From: Magnolia sinica
Taxonomy: Eukaryota > Streptophyta > Magnoliopsida > Magnoliales > Magnoliaceae
Direction of reading: 5' to 3'
Length of the DNA stretch: 64,000 nt
Assembly: GCF_029962835.1 (NCBI RefSeq)
Contig: NC_080577.1
Coordinates: forward strand, 8,904,501-8,968,500
The notes beneath the pieces were generated by a model that was not told the DNA's origin, did not search any database, and saw only the letters and a program-made list of their open reading frames with translations. Numbering within the stretch: the stretch's first letter is position 1; each line of letters starts with the position of its first letter. This document shows positions 1 through 12,109 of this stretch, in pieces. A program made the position numbers and the translations under genes.

Positions 1-1063
1 ACATCAGGCCCGTTGTGTTCACTCGGGTTCTACATCCAGGGCCTGACAAATAGTCGATTCTCATACTTAGTTCTTGACGACCAAGAGCTTTTCTATCAAA
101 AGCCTAGCTGGAGCATGGATGGAAGTGCATTTTTGGCATTCATAGTTGGAAAACCTGGGTTGAGTTGACTCAAAGACTCAGCCCAACTCGACTCAACATT
201 TAATAATTACACATTTATTTAACAAAAGAATGGGGACAAGTATTTAACATAGTTAAAATAGTCTAGGTAATATAAAATACAAACTCGATGTCAATCAATT
301 CAATCTATTGAATGGCAGACTGGTTAGATTCATCTCACCCATTGGCAAGGTCTTGGGTTTTGATTCCCTCCCTCTCATTCGTTAGCATTTGGACGTGGCT
401 AACCAAACCAGGTGACTCAGTTTGAGCCACTTCGAGTCATGTCAAGTTGGCAGACGTCATAATCCCTCCCTCCCCGTTTACAATTTTATTAATGCTCGCA
501 TGTAAATTACTTGGTTGAGTCACCACGAGTTGCGTTGAGTTGACCCAGTGGTCAAGTCAACTCAATGAGTCATCTTAAGTCACAGTTCCGTCAGACCCAA
601 GACTGAGTTTCCTAGCAGCTAGGCTCGAAATCTCTCCAATTCAAGTACTAGCTGGAGTTTCGAGCCAAGCCAGCAAGTTTTAGAACTATTATGGCATTTG
701 GGATTGGACCCAAGGTCCACAATTCCGAGCAGGTCTACACCACTTCTGCATGAACTAAATACCCTGATTTCCCGAACTACAATAAGAGGGCATTGGCATG
801 CTTTCTCTCCACTTACTGCATCAAGCAAAGTTCCCACTAGCCTTTCAGAACTAAACATGCCACTTCACATTTCATCTTCTCGAATGGGAAGCAAAGGTCT
901 TATGAGATCACCCCATATTTACAATTGATTACATCACGATCAAACAAGAACAGGATGAGGCAGGTTTCAAATGGGGCTCTAATTTTCAATGGGGGAAAAT
1001 AATGTAAAAGAAATGCCATTAGCTTGAATCATGTAAATTTCAAGGCCCAATGTACAGTGGAGA
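1..1063. other. 3' flank of ATG7 with a GAGTTGACTC-rich repeat
   Basis: No gene is recognised here. Bases about 140-600 carry repeated short motifs on both strands (GAGTTGACTC, GACTCAACTCG, TGAGTCA). The two ends are loosely complementary, as in a decayed dispersed repeat. The last 100 bases or so before 1064 would be the 3' UTR of the minus-strand ATG7 gene; no clear AATAAA was seen on that strand. Confidence 0.4.
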
Positions 1064-4000
1064 TCAGATGAGAAGAGCCTCAGACTCGGCATCATTATCA
1101 GTATCGTTGTCCCAATCCAGATCGAACGAGCTCGCGGACTTCATCAACTCTGTCAGTCCTGTGAGATCCTCCAAATAAGATGGTTGGTTAATAGCTCGGA
1201 CAACAAACTCCATTCCTTTTCTTCTGTAATCTGATACAACCTGAAATTTTGAGCAGCCGCAGCAATGAGAGAAAAATCACAGAAAATGAAGCTATTCCAA
1301 AAACACTTCCCCACTTAAGCTCCACTACATGGCCAGACATGCACGTGCAGATACTGCATGCTTGTGAATGCCGATGTGTGACTGTGTAAGCAAAGGAAGG
1401 CTGTCAACAGGACAGGCTTAATGTCTGGACTCAATAGGAAATGTTGATAAACATAGGTCCTGCCCGACTATTTTTCAGGCCTTATAATAAACCTGAAACT
1501 GGCACATGGGCCTCAAAATGTTGAGACTGCATGCTTATGGCACACAATGCATGCATGCTTGTGAATGGCAATGTGTGACTGTGTAAGCAAAGGAAGGCTG
1601 TCAACAGGACAGGCTTAATGTCTGGACTCAATAGGAAATGTTGATAAACATAGGTCCTGCCCGACTATTTTTCAGGCCTTAGAATAAACCTGAAACTGGC
1701 ACATGGGCCTCAAAATTGAACCCAAGCCAGCCAGGAGCCTGACAGGCCACCTGAAACTGGCACATGGGCCTCAAAATGTTGATACTGCATGCTTATGGCA
1801 CACAATGCATGCATGCTTGTGAATGCCGATGTGTGACTGTGTAAGCAAAGGAAGGCTGTCAACAGGACAGGTTTAATGTTTGTACTCAATAGGAAATGTT
1901 GATAAACATAGGTCCTGCCCGACTATTTTTCAGGCCTTAGAATAAATCTGAAACTGGCACATGGGCCTCAAAATTGAACCCAAGCCAGCCAGGAGCCTGA
2001 CAGGCCAGCACAGTCCATTGATAGCCATACATGCAATCCACTACCAAGGGATGTTGATAGCTCTATGCAGACCTGAACTAAAGACTATGGAAACAACTAG
2101 GAGGCAGTTTCACCATTAAAATCAAAAGTGCAATGCTAACTTGACAAAAGATTCAGAAAGGACACTTACAGTGTTGGAGCAGGCCGTACAACTGTTAGAG
2201 GAGTGACCTATGAGCATGAGCTGAGAGAACTGAGAAAGGGAACCTCGGATTTGATGGGGCAGAATACCAAGGGGTTGCTCGTTGTTGCTACCAGAACTGG
2301 AATCAGAAATATCACCTGGAGCATATAGCCTGCACAAACCCAAGTTTTAGATGAGAAGCTGAAAACAGGAAACGAAAAAAGGATCACTACAAATCATTTT
2401 AGGGAATGTTTGGAGTTCCTCATTGCCCAAGTTGGGAAGGATGCAATAGTGCAGACGGTGATTAAGATAACAATGGGACCTCTTCCCATTCTTATTTTGA
2501 TAATGATTTGGGGCGGAAGAAAAAGGAAAAAGAAGCCCAGTTAACGCAGGCTTTGTTTGTTGCACCACCTAAAACACAACCAGTCTGGTAGATGGCCTAA
2601 AATGAGTTCCTCTCATTCTAGTTAATCATAACTAAAATGAGATGAGCTCATTTTTGGCATCTAGCAAAGAGGCTTAAGTATGCTTCAAAAGCCTGGCCAA
2701 TCACATTTGCATTACACCAAAATGCACCATTAAAACCTTCTGCGGGACTACAAAATTCAGTTTGTCAGCAAACAACAAAATGGGTTTGCTTCACATGGGT
2801 CAGGCTTTACCCATCAGGGTGATGTAGAATCCCCACCAACAATTCAACTGCAAGAGCGGAAGCAATTGGGGCGAGCCCTGGACGTGTAACCGTGCATTGC
2901 TGGTCCAATGTCCGATTGGATGTTGACTACATGCCATAGAGAACAAGATGTTAAGGATTGCTAAATTGCTAATTACTGTTTAAGTTTCACCTTGCATGCC
3001 ATTTACTACTGACAGAGAGAAATCGATAACTGCTATTTTCAGGGAACCAACCATAAGTACAAAGAACTCTGAAAGATAGCGTCAGAGTTAATAGTGGTAC
3101 ATAATGCAACTAGAGTAATTAGATCTAGAGCTTTTGCTTACATCTATAGGCGCAACAACATCATTACAGAAGTAACAGCCCAACCGTGGCCTTCCATCAA
3201 CATCTTCCGTAGATAAGTTGTCCATCTTAGCAACCAAAGTATCTTCAGCCTCATCGTTAGCACTAACCCTGCCAGAAACACTAGGACTAGAACTGATAGG
3301 ACCAGCCCCATGGCGCATAACAAGGTAGCTGTCAAATCCTAAAGCTGCGGTAATAGCAATCTGCAAATAAAACAGAATCAGAGCAAATCATAATTTAAAT
3401 GAGATTCTGACCACCAATGTCCACCCACAATAATCATCCTTACCATAAACAATCTTTAAAAAATGAAGGTTAGCTTTGATGATGAAACACAATGCATTTA
3501 ATCATCATCCTCTATGCCTTGTCCCAACTGGTTGGGGTCGGGAAACATGATACACTTAGTGATGCTCCTTTAAAAAAGAAAAAATTAAAATTAAAATATT
3601 GAAGTGACAACCTAGATTTAGGGCCTGTTTGCATTTGAAGGATTCAAAAGGATTTCAATGGCTCTGCATCATCATACCTCATTGTAGTTTTGGTGGAGTG
3701 CCAAAACAAATGCATGTGGCGGCATGGATTCTTCATGCAAGGACAATAACAGGGATGATGCAATGGATGGAACCTTGCTGCTGGACACTGTTGGCAAGCA
3801 AAAAGAGGATTCAAATCCTTTTCAATCCTTCAAATGCAAATAGAATCTTAATGGCACCCTTGTTCATGCCTGCTACATATCTCAGCCTGTAATTTCTATT
3901 TGCAGTACTTGCAGCAAGCAATACTGCATCCCTATAATAGAGTCGGGCCGACCATCGTATCAGCGATGCCGTACGATGCATATTAACTCAACATGCATGT

Positions 4001-7000
4001 GGCGGCATGGATTCTTCATGCAATGACAATAACGGGGATAATGACATGGATGGAACCTTGCTGCTGGACACCGTTGGCAAGCAAAAAGAGGATTCAAATC
4101 CTTTTCAATCCTTCAAATGCAAATAGAATCTTAGTGGCACCCTTGTTCATGCCTGCTACATATATCAGCCTGTAATTTCTATTTGCAGTACTTGCAGCAA
4201 GCAATACTGCATCCCTATAATAGAGTCGGGCCGACCATCATATCAGCGATGCCATACAATGCATATTAACTCAACATTTCATCCAAATCAACAACATTTT
4301 TACAACCCTGTGTTCTATAGGCACACATAATTTATACAAAACTCACACCTTCATAAATTACCCACACGATTACATTCCAGAAATGAGAAACCAAAAAGGC
4401 ATAGAAATCCACCTTATTAGCATTAGCACAAAGAAGTGATGGAAGCCATCGACTCTCTCTTGTATCCGTTAATAAGAAAGTCACGTCGTGGGAAAGAATC
4501 AAATTCTGAAGACGGGTGCAGTCATCGAGCACACTAGCTTCTTCTTGGGAGGGCACTGGATGCCCTGGCATTGGTATTGCCATTGCAATACCTTCTGCTT
4601 CCTGAAAAATATCACGCATATTGAAACAAGCAACTTCCCCATAATGGACGTAAAAATGTAGAAGATAAAGAAAATTACCACAGCTGGAAATATACGCTTT
4701 AAACTTCTAACAGCTGCAACAGATTTCAAATCACCGCCGTTGAGGCAATCATCAAATGCATAGAGAGACTGCCTTAGTGGATTAGACATAGCCACTCGGC
4801 CACTGTCAAGTAGTGTGATTTTTCGGACACCCCACGCCTGCAAACAGATGTAACTTATTTCATCTACTGACAAAGAGAGAAACAGAGATCATTCATTCTG
4901 TAGTGTTCAAACGCTCACCATAAGCATACGAGCAACCTGGCATCCAAGTGTGCCAGCTCCTAAGAGAAGACACTTAACAGAAGACAAAACACATAAGTTT
5001 AGAGAAGGCAACGTACGCCATCGCATGAGCTTCAAATTCAAATCTGCTGCAGATATGGCCAACCTGTGAACAGCATTAGTAAATGATTAAAACAGAAGAA
5101 TTGGTGGGCTCCTAACAAGTGACCATAAAAACTATATACCTGGTTGGATCCATTGATTCAGCAAGGCTGATACACCTAGATGCTAACTTCCCTCTGTTCA
5201 GTTCCCATCCCACAGCCTTAGGTGTGTACTGAGGGTCTTTCCAGGCTAAACAGAATAATGTGCAAGTTTAGGAGGCGAGCAAAGCTGACATTAGAATTAA
5301 GTGAACACTTATGCATTTAGGAGGTAAAATCATTTGGAGAAGACTGTTTACCCATTTTATGGGTCTCTACCTTCGGGAATTGAAACCAAGGCTTCACCAA
5401 CAAGGGACAATCCCATATCTGCCAAGCCATGTTTTTCTCGATAGCATAAAAAGCGGACCTTGTCAATCTTCCATCTTAAGCAAATCAGTGCAAGGAAGTT
5501 GCGGAGAGGCCAGCCAGGATTGCTTGGAAGGTGGCACGGATCATAAAAACCGAATAGCACCTGCCAACACCATGTACCACAACTCTTAAGTAATGGCCAT
5601 AGAAGAAACTCATATTTTGATATCAGCGAACACTTAAGTATACAATCTGGAGACAAAATATGTCGTTATTTCTTATAAAATCATAGTTAAATCCACAGAA
5701 ATGACTATTGCACATTCAAATAGATGTGCCTAAGCTCAAAATGTGCACTAGGATATAACTTTTGAACCATGGTAACTATTAAAAGGACAAACCTTTTGAC
5801 CATTGGCTTGGCAGACTTCCCAGTCCCTCAGTGGCCTAAGAGTAGCCTGTGAATTCAAAGCTAGAGTAACCAGAAAGAATGGCACATCTGCAGTGTGTTT
5901 CAGTGATTAAGAACCAAGAAATGAAACACGGTTAACTTCTCCATGAAAATAATTTCTTAAAAGATAATGAAGCAGTAAGCAAGCAAGCAATTGCCCAACC
6001 TGCAGTTGAGCCCGTGCGCCATTCATTACATGCTGCTGCTAGTGAAATACCCTAATATAAAACAATAATCATATTAGAAATGCCACAGAAAGCACTCAGG
6101 CACATGAACTTGAAATCATAAATCCAAAAAATAATCTAGTTTTGGTACCTCTTCTAAAGTGAAGTACTGTGAAGCTGGTTGCAGATTAATTAAGGTTGCC
6201 GGAGGATCAATCACCAAAGCAGGAAATGCAAACCAATAATGGAAGCGCCACCGTTTCAGATCAGCAAATGAGATTAGAAGGAACCTCGAAATCACTGCAC
6301 TCTCCTCCTCTGCTTTTCCAGAACAAATGTCCTCCCAAATCTATTTCCAAATAATCATTATTAAGTATGTGAGATTAACGACTATTTAGATGTTTTTCAT
6401 TACATTCATAATTGAAAAGGCATCAATCTTGGAGAGAACTATAGGATCCTCAACCTGAGGCTTTGCACACTGTAATTTGGTTTTCAGCTTTGACAATTGG
6501 GGGCCATGGTTCAATAATCAAGACCATTAATCAATTGAATCCTATGGAGGATGTACCATACCCCCAAAAAATATCCCACATTGGAAGATCCTAGACACCA
6601 TTCACGGGCCTTTCATTTGAATGTGGACCATTGTTGTATTCTCTTCCTACCATATATTTATAGGCCAGAAATCAAAAGGTAATGATTGTTCCACTGAGGA
6701 AATTTTTGGACAAGGTCCATCCATAGTTGATGAAGCAATAGACAATGGCCTCAATGACTGAACCATGGACCAAACTTGTCAGATCTGAAAACCTGAGCAT
6801 ATTGTGAAAAAGCCTCAAGTCAAGAATCCTGTAACTCCTCTCTTGAGAAATAGTTTGACAAATGAGGGAAATCTTTCCCTATAGCCAAATACATTAATAC
6901 CACTGAAAAAACACACAAGAATTGCAAAAGCAAGTGAAAAATAAAAGCTTCTCTTGAATGAATACCTTCTTTGCTTCCATCTTTAGCAAGCTCTGTTTAT

Positions 7001-7871
7001 CAAGGGCATGGAAACTCTCTAGTGTATTTGTGTTGTAAAGTGTACCTGGAACAGGGCATCTGTTCCTATTACCACGACTCATTTCTTGGGTTGATGATTG
7101 TTCAACAGCGTCAGGTAGGAATGATTCAGCAAGAAGCTGCAAATGATTAGAAACTTGTGCGTGCGAACAAGGTGCATAGAAGCCTGCCCATGGGATCCAT
7201 TTACATGTAAGAATATTGGCCACGGATTGTCAAGCATGAATGCATGATAAAAGTGCCAAAGACTATGAATATGAAAGAAGCAAGTGTATCTCTGCATGAA
7301 GTAGATAAAGCCCTATCAAGATAGGTTGATATCCTAGCCTACCAATAAAATAGAACCAGCAGATAGATACTCTCAAGGTATTCAAAATCGGTTACGTAAT
7401 GGTAACGGTCATAACCGTTACGCGTTACGGAGTCAAAACGGCCGTTACAGGAAAAACAGGCTGTAATGGTCCTGTAACAGTTTTTTCAAAAAATAAAAAA
7501 GGGCCGTAAAGGCCAATACCCGTATTATAATGGTAACAGTGGTGGCCATTATGGCCACCGTTACCGTTTTGGAACACGTTGGATACTCTGGGTAGTTTCA
7601 TGAAGTTTTACGGAGACTTCCGGTATCGTTTATAAGTTCTATTTGATCCCATGTCAAGAGCAGTGGCATGACTGAAATAAAAGTAAAATTAAAAGTTGAA
7701 CTAGAACAAAACTACTGCCACAAACATAAGTATGGCTCACAAAATCGATATCAGCAAGCATGAGACCTAAACTCTCAAACCCAGATCGGATTCTTCAACA
7801 CAAGAACAGAAGTCATGCCAAATCCATATCCTAGTATTGAAGTATAGAAGTTGTGCTCATATTTCTAAAAG

Positions 7872-7969
<98 letters not shown>

Positions 7970-10102
7970 GTGCTCATGAGTAGGCAGCATATGAGCACCA
8001 GACCATTGAGGAACTCTATCAATTTCATGAGTTTTGCCGCATACAGATTGCTGCATTTCTTTGGAGTTCAACAAATTTCCAGCAAAAGAAAGCTCAGCTG
8101 GACAAACCTAATGCCTCCATCACAGAGTTTTAGGGCCTGTTTGGACAGTGGTATTAAGTTGCATTAAATGGGATTGCATTACTAATCCCACTTTGAAATT
8201 CGGAATGGCATTTTTGGAAGGAGTGTGAGATGGGATTAAAATTAACTTTGTAGGCTTTGGAAAATGAGACTCGTGTTGGAGAGTGTGAGATGGGATTACT
8301 AATTCCACTGATGATGGATTTTTGCTTCATCCAGGTTCAATCCAAATGCAATTTGAAAGTAAATCGTGGGATTTACTTTTTAATGCATACATTCTAAACA
8401 TAGTATTAGAAAACATGGGATACACCCAATCTAGAGACAATAGCTTACACATGCATTTATTATAACTTTTACAATTCCATCCATCTTAATACCACCTAAT
8501 GCAACTGGCCAAACAGGCCTAGGATCAAGTCCCAGCTTGACGACCAAAGCATAGAAAAGAAAATGAAATTGATTTGTATTCTACCAATCTAACAACACCA
8601 GTTATTGTCTATCATATGGCAGCTAAGCGAGATTTCACACATTTTTGAAGACCCAATTACTGATAATCTCTATTGTCTGAAAATGCTAGCCCCCATGGTC
8701 ATACAACTATTAAGTGCACTATAACTACGATTAGTACTGTTCATTGATCTTTACTATTTAATTCTAAAATGTAATCAATTCCCACCTCCATCCATGCCAA
8801 ACCTGCATTTGGATACACGAGTGGATTGTTGAATTGCAATACTAGGTTTATTCGAGAGAGAAGACGAAAATTAGTGATGTTTTCCAGGGTCCACGATGAG
8901 GAAACCCTCAAATTGCAATGCCTTTCTTTCAAGCCCAACTTCAAAGCAGCGAATTCGCCCAGACCCTCAAGGCTAATGCTGAGTCGCAATTAGGTCATTT
9001 CCACCTAATCAGAAGAATATTGCAACTCAATTCAACAGTGCACCTAAATGCAACTCGATTCAACAGTGCACCTAACTGATCCGAATGCAGTTTGGGGGAT
9101 CCATTCATCAGTCTCTGCTAAAGAATCCCTAATAATCAACAGCAAATATTCACCCCTCTATTTTAATGTTCATGGAGGAAAAATGCAGTGTACAGAATTC
9201 GCAGAGATGAACGGTTCTGTGGATGGAGGGCTAAAATCAATGAAATTTAGAGGTAAGGGGAGGGATGCTGACAGGCTGAACAGGCCATTTGAGCCACTGG
9301 GCCTAGCCCATTGAGGGTGCCTGTAAATAAGTCTGATATTCACGCCTGTTAATAACCTTGCCTTCCTGAGGACAGGCCCAGGCCCAGTTGCAGCTATGCC
9401 TGTGACCTATATCAACCGATATTTTCAAAATCTCGCAATATTTTCACGAAATAGTGATCAAACGATATCAATATCCGGCAAATTTCATAAAAATTTCAAA
9501 ATCTCCGCAGTTCTAAATTTTCGCGGTTTTTCACGAAATTATCGTGATTTTAAGGCGACAATTTTCGATAATCTAGAAGAATTCATTTTACACTAATGTA
9601 CTTAAATTCTAAAACAATTTATTACTTTATAATAAATATTTTTCGGCATTTTATTTTCAGAGAATTTTCTGACAATCTCTGAAAATCTCCCGAGAAATTG
9701 CCGAGAACGAGATTTGTCGCTATGTTCATGGCCCAGGCACAGGCCTGGGCCTGGGACGGGCCCAAGCCCACACAATTGATTCCAGGGTTTCTGAAGCACC
9801 ACCAGACACAAGATTCCCTTCCCTGGGGAAGGTCGATGGATAAATCTGATAGAGAAGAATTCAAGATTTCGGAAGGAGAAGAACATGCCTGTGATGTTGA
9901 TGGGAGATTCGTCGAGCCTTAGCTTGTCGAGCTTGAGAGACGATAACCTCCTCCAGAAACCCTCGTCTACGGCGCTCTGGAAGGGAGCGAACTGAAGAAC
10001 GCGTCCGCTCGATGAGGTCTCTGAAGGTAACGGAGATGAAGAAGAAGTCCTGCTGGTTCTGCTTCTTTCCACTTCCTGCGATATTTCTGCACTTTCCGCC
10101 AT
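1064..10102 (-). CDS. ATG7: Autophagy-related protein 7 (E1-like activating enzyme), 14 exons
   Basis: ATG7 activates ATG8 and ATG12 with ATP and passes them to ATG3 and ATG10, so it is needed for autophagosome formation in the cytosol. Coding exons in transcript order: 10102-9889, 7183-6966, 6340-6149, 6051-6000, 5887-5793, 5560-5371, 5245-5140, 5063-4919, 4837-4679, 4601-4413, 3360-3142, 2926-2811, 2329-2170, 1240-1064. They sum to 2,232 bases, or 743 aa plus stop, with all phases agreeing. Residues 1-320 are the N-terminal ATG7 domain ([14 protein letters not shown] near 37). The E1 domain has the nucleotide-binding GAGTLG at 391-396, MAIPMPGHP in exon 10, [13 protein letters not shown] before exon 11, and the catalytic Cys at 604 in QQCTVTRPG. 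Start: ATG at 10102 opens MAESAEIS; an in-frame upstream Met lies 60 bases earlier. Plant ATG7 proteins are usually about 700 aa, so this is full length. Intron 1 has a GC donor. Boundaries come from splice signals and family similarity, not transcripts. Confidence 0.95.
1354..2010. repeat. Three tandem copies of a ~200-255 bp unit in ATG7 intron 13
   Basis: The phrase TGACTGTGTAAGCAAAGG, followed by AATAGGAAATGTTGATAAAC and GGCACATGGGCCTC, occurs three times, in units starting near 1354, 1555 and 1808. The first two copies share GCTTATGGCACACAATGC joins. The second and third share a tail with AAGCCAGCCAGGAGCCTG. The copies are nearly identical, so the amplification is recent. The block lies wholly between exon 14 (1064-1240) and exon 13 (2170-2329). 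Confidence 0.9.
3621..3842. mobile_element. MITE-like element with inverted ends, ATG7 intron 10
   Basis: The left end GGGCCTGTTTGCATTTGAAG, preceded by TTA, is mirrored by the right end CTTCAAATGCAAATAG. Inner sequences are also complementary (GGATTCAAAAGGATT against AATCCTTTTCAATCC). A TTA flank and a GGGCCTGTTTG terminus fit PIF/Harbinger-type MITEs. The right terminus lacks the CAAACAGGCCC end, so it is eroded or rearranged. Confidence 0.6.
3711..4277. repeat. 283-bp tandem duplication in ATG7 intron 10
   Basis: TGCATGTGGCGGCATGG begins at 3711 and again at 3994. Each copy runs through GCTGCTGGACAC, CTTGCAGCAAGCAATACTGC and GTCGGGCCGACCATC to GCATATTAACTCAACAT. The period is 283 bp with only a few mismatches. 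The duplicated unit starts inside the MITE at 3621-3842 and extends past its right end, so the right half of the MITE is present twice. Confidence 0.9.
7380..7580. repeat. GTAACGG/CCGTTAC palindromic repeat, copy 1 (ATG7 intron 1)
   Basis: This short block is dense in TAACGG and its complement: GGTAACGGTCATAACCGTTA near 7401, AACGGCCGTTAC near 7437, and GGCCACCGTTACCG near 7553. Two similar blocks occur at 25541-25860 and 61236-61605, all three inside introns. There is no coding potential. It is probably a non-autonomous dispersed repeat that can fold on itself; the superfamily is not recognised. Confidence 0.75.
7849..7977. repeat. (AT)n microsatellite between 12-bp direct repeats
   Basis: An uninterrupted AT dinucleotide run spans 7874-7966, about 46 units. 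The 12-mer AGTTGTGCTCAT lies on both sides, at 7849-7860 and 7966-7977. The run produces spurious Tyr-Ile open frames in several phases. It sits in ATG7 intron 1. Confidence 0.95.
8134..8519. mobile_element. PIF/Harbinger-like MITE in ATG7 intron 1
   Basis: The termini are exact inverted repeats, GGCCTGTTTGG on the left and CCAAACAGGCC on the right. They are flanked by the trinucleotide TAG on both sides (8131-8133 and 8520-8522), a 3-bp target duplication. Inner arms are also complementary (AGTGGTATTAAGTTGCATTA against TAATACCACCTAATGCAACT). At about 386 bp with no coding frame, it is non-autonomous. Confidence 0.8.
9397..9720. repeat. Dispersed repeat with CGATAT/ATTTTCACGAAA motifs, ATG7 intron 1
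   Basis: An AT-rich block contains repeated CGATATTTTC, ATTTTCACGAAAT and CTGAAAATCTCCCGAGA motifs. GGCCCAGGC-type sequence lies on both sides (about 9369 and 9729). It looks like an insertion into a GGCCCAGGCCTGGGCC-rich segment, but no precise ends or target duplications could be set. Confidence 0.45.
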
Positions 10103-10290
10103 TGCTAGGGTTTCTTGTCTCTTCTCGATCTGCTGAAATTCCTTATTATGTTTCCAAGGCAAAAACTAGAGGAGGAAGAAAGCTTTACAGAATCCGGATA
10201 TTCGTTCTGCCTCTGTCCCTACTCAAGTTCCAGCGCGTGTCACCGCGACTACACACGCTGAGGTATTTAATTAAGTAGTTATTGCGACCG
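10103..10290 (-). promoter_or_regulatory. ATG7 5' leader and proximal promoter
   Basis: Read on the minus strand, AAACCCTA (a telo-box motif, on the plus strand TAGGGTTT at 10106-10113) lies a few bases before the ATG at 10102. A pyrimidine- and purine-rich leader follows upstream. No convincing TATA box was found. Telo-boxes near starts are common in broadly expressed plant genes; a functional role here is inference. Confidence 0.4.
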
Positions 10291-10573
10291 GAAGCTAGGT
10301 AGGGTCCACCGTTATGTTTTTTAGAAATCCGCCCCGTCCATCCGTTTCTCCAGATCATGTTATGACGGAGGCCAAAATAGACCGCACGACAGGGAACGGT
10401 GGATTGAACTTCTACCATTATAACATTCCTGGAGCCATAGAAGTTTTCCATCAGGCGCTTATTATTGTGCTTCCAGTTCATCGCAGCATGAATGACCTCA
10501 CTAACGGTGGAGGTTTCAACGATGGTTTTTTTATCAACTTTTTTTTTTTGGCTCAGTTTAGTCTCGGATCTTC

Positions 10574-10576
<3 letters not shown>

Positions 10577-10611
<35 letters not shown>
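10577..10611. repeat. (ATT)n microsatellite
   Basis: About eleven ATT units follow TTCCTC and end before GATCTCC. The run lies between the ATG7 promoter and the first foldback repeat. Confidence 0.95.
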
Positions 10612-10894
10612 GATCTCCAAAAACAGATGGACCTCATAAACAACATGACAAGCATACCTAGCTTGAGTAAGTGTTTGGTTCCTTGTATTAGATGGGATTA
10701 GGTCATATGGGGTTAAAAAAATATAATCATTATATGTGACATTATATGTGACGGGGATTGTAATCTATTATCATGAGATACCATGGGACAAATGTAATTC
10801 CATAGTAGGTTTGTGTCACGGTGATATCACGTGGTTAGTTTGTTGACCATTGAATGGTTATACCGATGCATTTAGAACCATCGAAAATAACATG

Positions 10895-11345
10895 TACATA
10901 TTATATATGTAAGGTCCATCTGAACATATAAGTATTATATTTGTACTATCCATCCGATTTGCAACCTCATTTTATGGCATAAGCCCAAAAATGAGGTAAA
11001 TCCAAAGTTCATGTGTACCACAACGTAGAGTAGTGCGGACAATGATGTCCATGGTTGAAATCTTCCCAAGGTCCACCATGATGTTTATTAGTCATCCAAC
11101 CTGTTTATGAGGTCAAACAAACTTGAATGAAGGGAAAACACAAATATTACCTTGAACCAAAACTTCATTAGCCCTCAAGAAGTTTTCAATGGTAGGTGTT
11201 CAATCCCCACTGCTTTACATTATATGGTAAGGTCCGCTCATGCTTGGAATTTGCCTAATTTTTGGGCCCATACTATAAAATGATATTGAAAAATAAGTGG
11301 ACAATGTGAATATAGCCCATACATCATGGTAGGACCTACACAATC
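10895..11345. repeat. Foldback repeat copy A
   Basis: The left arm contains CATCCGATTTGCAACCTCAT, GCATAAGCCCAAAAATGAGG and a GTCCACCATGATG core. The right arm contains GGAATTTGCC, TTTTTGGGCCCATAC and CATACATCATGGTAGGACC. The two arms are roughly reverse complements around a spacer with GAAGGGAAAACACAAATA. This is one of about fourteen related copies in the window and it is noncoding. Confidence 0.7.
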
Positions 11346-11609
11346 GTAGACATGAACAAACATTTTCAAAAAATTTCAAATGACAGAGGCGGAAAGCAAT
11401 GCTACAATGCTCATAATCTAAGAAGACCAAATGCAATTTCATTTAACTTAATTCCAGCATTTTCCATTCCCCTAAACGCAAGATAGAATTTGCACGTATC
11501 AAATGCACTTCCATCCTATCTAACCCCATCTAATACGGTAAGCCAAACACCCCCTCAAGGAAGGAAGTTTTTGCCAAAAACACTGGCATGCAATTGTATC
11601 CATCTAATG

Positions 11610-12045
11610 ATCGGAACCATCTCCAACTGTACGATGCCCACCTCGATGAATATAAATCTCTGCTGTCCATTCATATTTTCAACCCATTTTAGGACATGAT
11701 CCCAAAACATAAAAAGATGCAAACTTTATGTGAAAGCACTACGATAAAATATGGTGATTGACCGTTAAAAATTTATCATGGGCCACAAAAGTTTTGCTTC
11801 AAGCTGATACATGTCTTTTTCCTTCATCCCAGTCTTCGACGTTCCAATACGTTGGATGGCATAATACACAGCACGGTGGGCCCTAGGTAGTTTTTAATAG
11901 CATCTTTCAATCACCATTATTTTCTGTGATGTGGTCCACCTGAGAGATTTGGATCTATTTAAATTTTGGGATTACATCCTAAAACGCTACGTAAAAATGG
12001 ATAAATAGCATGGATACACAGCACATTCAATGGGATGGTAACACC
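11610..12045. repeat. Foldback repeat copy B
   Basis: Same architecture as copy A. The left arm has ACGATGCCCACCTCG, GCTGTCCATTC and AGGACATGATCCCAAAA. The spacer has CTTCAAGCTGATACATG. The right arm has GATGTGGTCCACCTGAG, GATTTGGATC and AAAAATGGATAAATAGCATG. Confidence 0.65.
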
Positions 12046-12109
12046 CACTAACATGTTACCTATGTAACACCCAGTCCACTCGCGGATTGCTGAGTGAAGT
12101 GTTGGCATC

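Noticed and set aside
310-380. Possible SINE: GGTTTTGATTCCC looks like a tRNA box B
   Set aside because: No convincing box A at the right spacing, no poly-A tail and no target duplication.
5311-5589. 92-aa plus-strand frame inside ATG7
   Set aside because: Antisense shadow of ATG7 exon 6 (5371-5560).
7831-8167. Open frames of repeated Tyr-Ile on both strands
   Set aside because: They are translations of the AT microsatellite, not proteins.
9602-10162. 186-aa single-exon reading of the ATG7 5' exon
   Set aside because: Only the first 71 codons after ATG 10102 match ATG7. The rest is read-through into intron 1 repeats.
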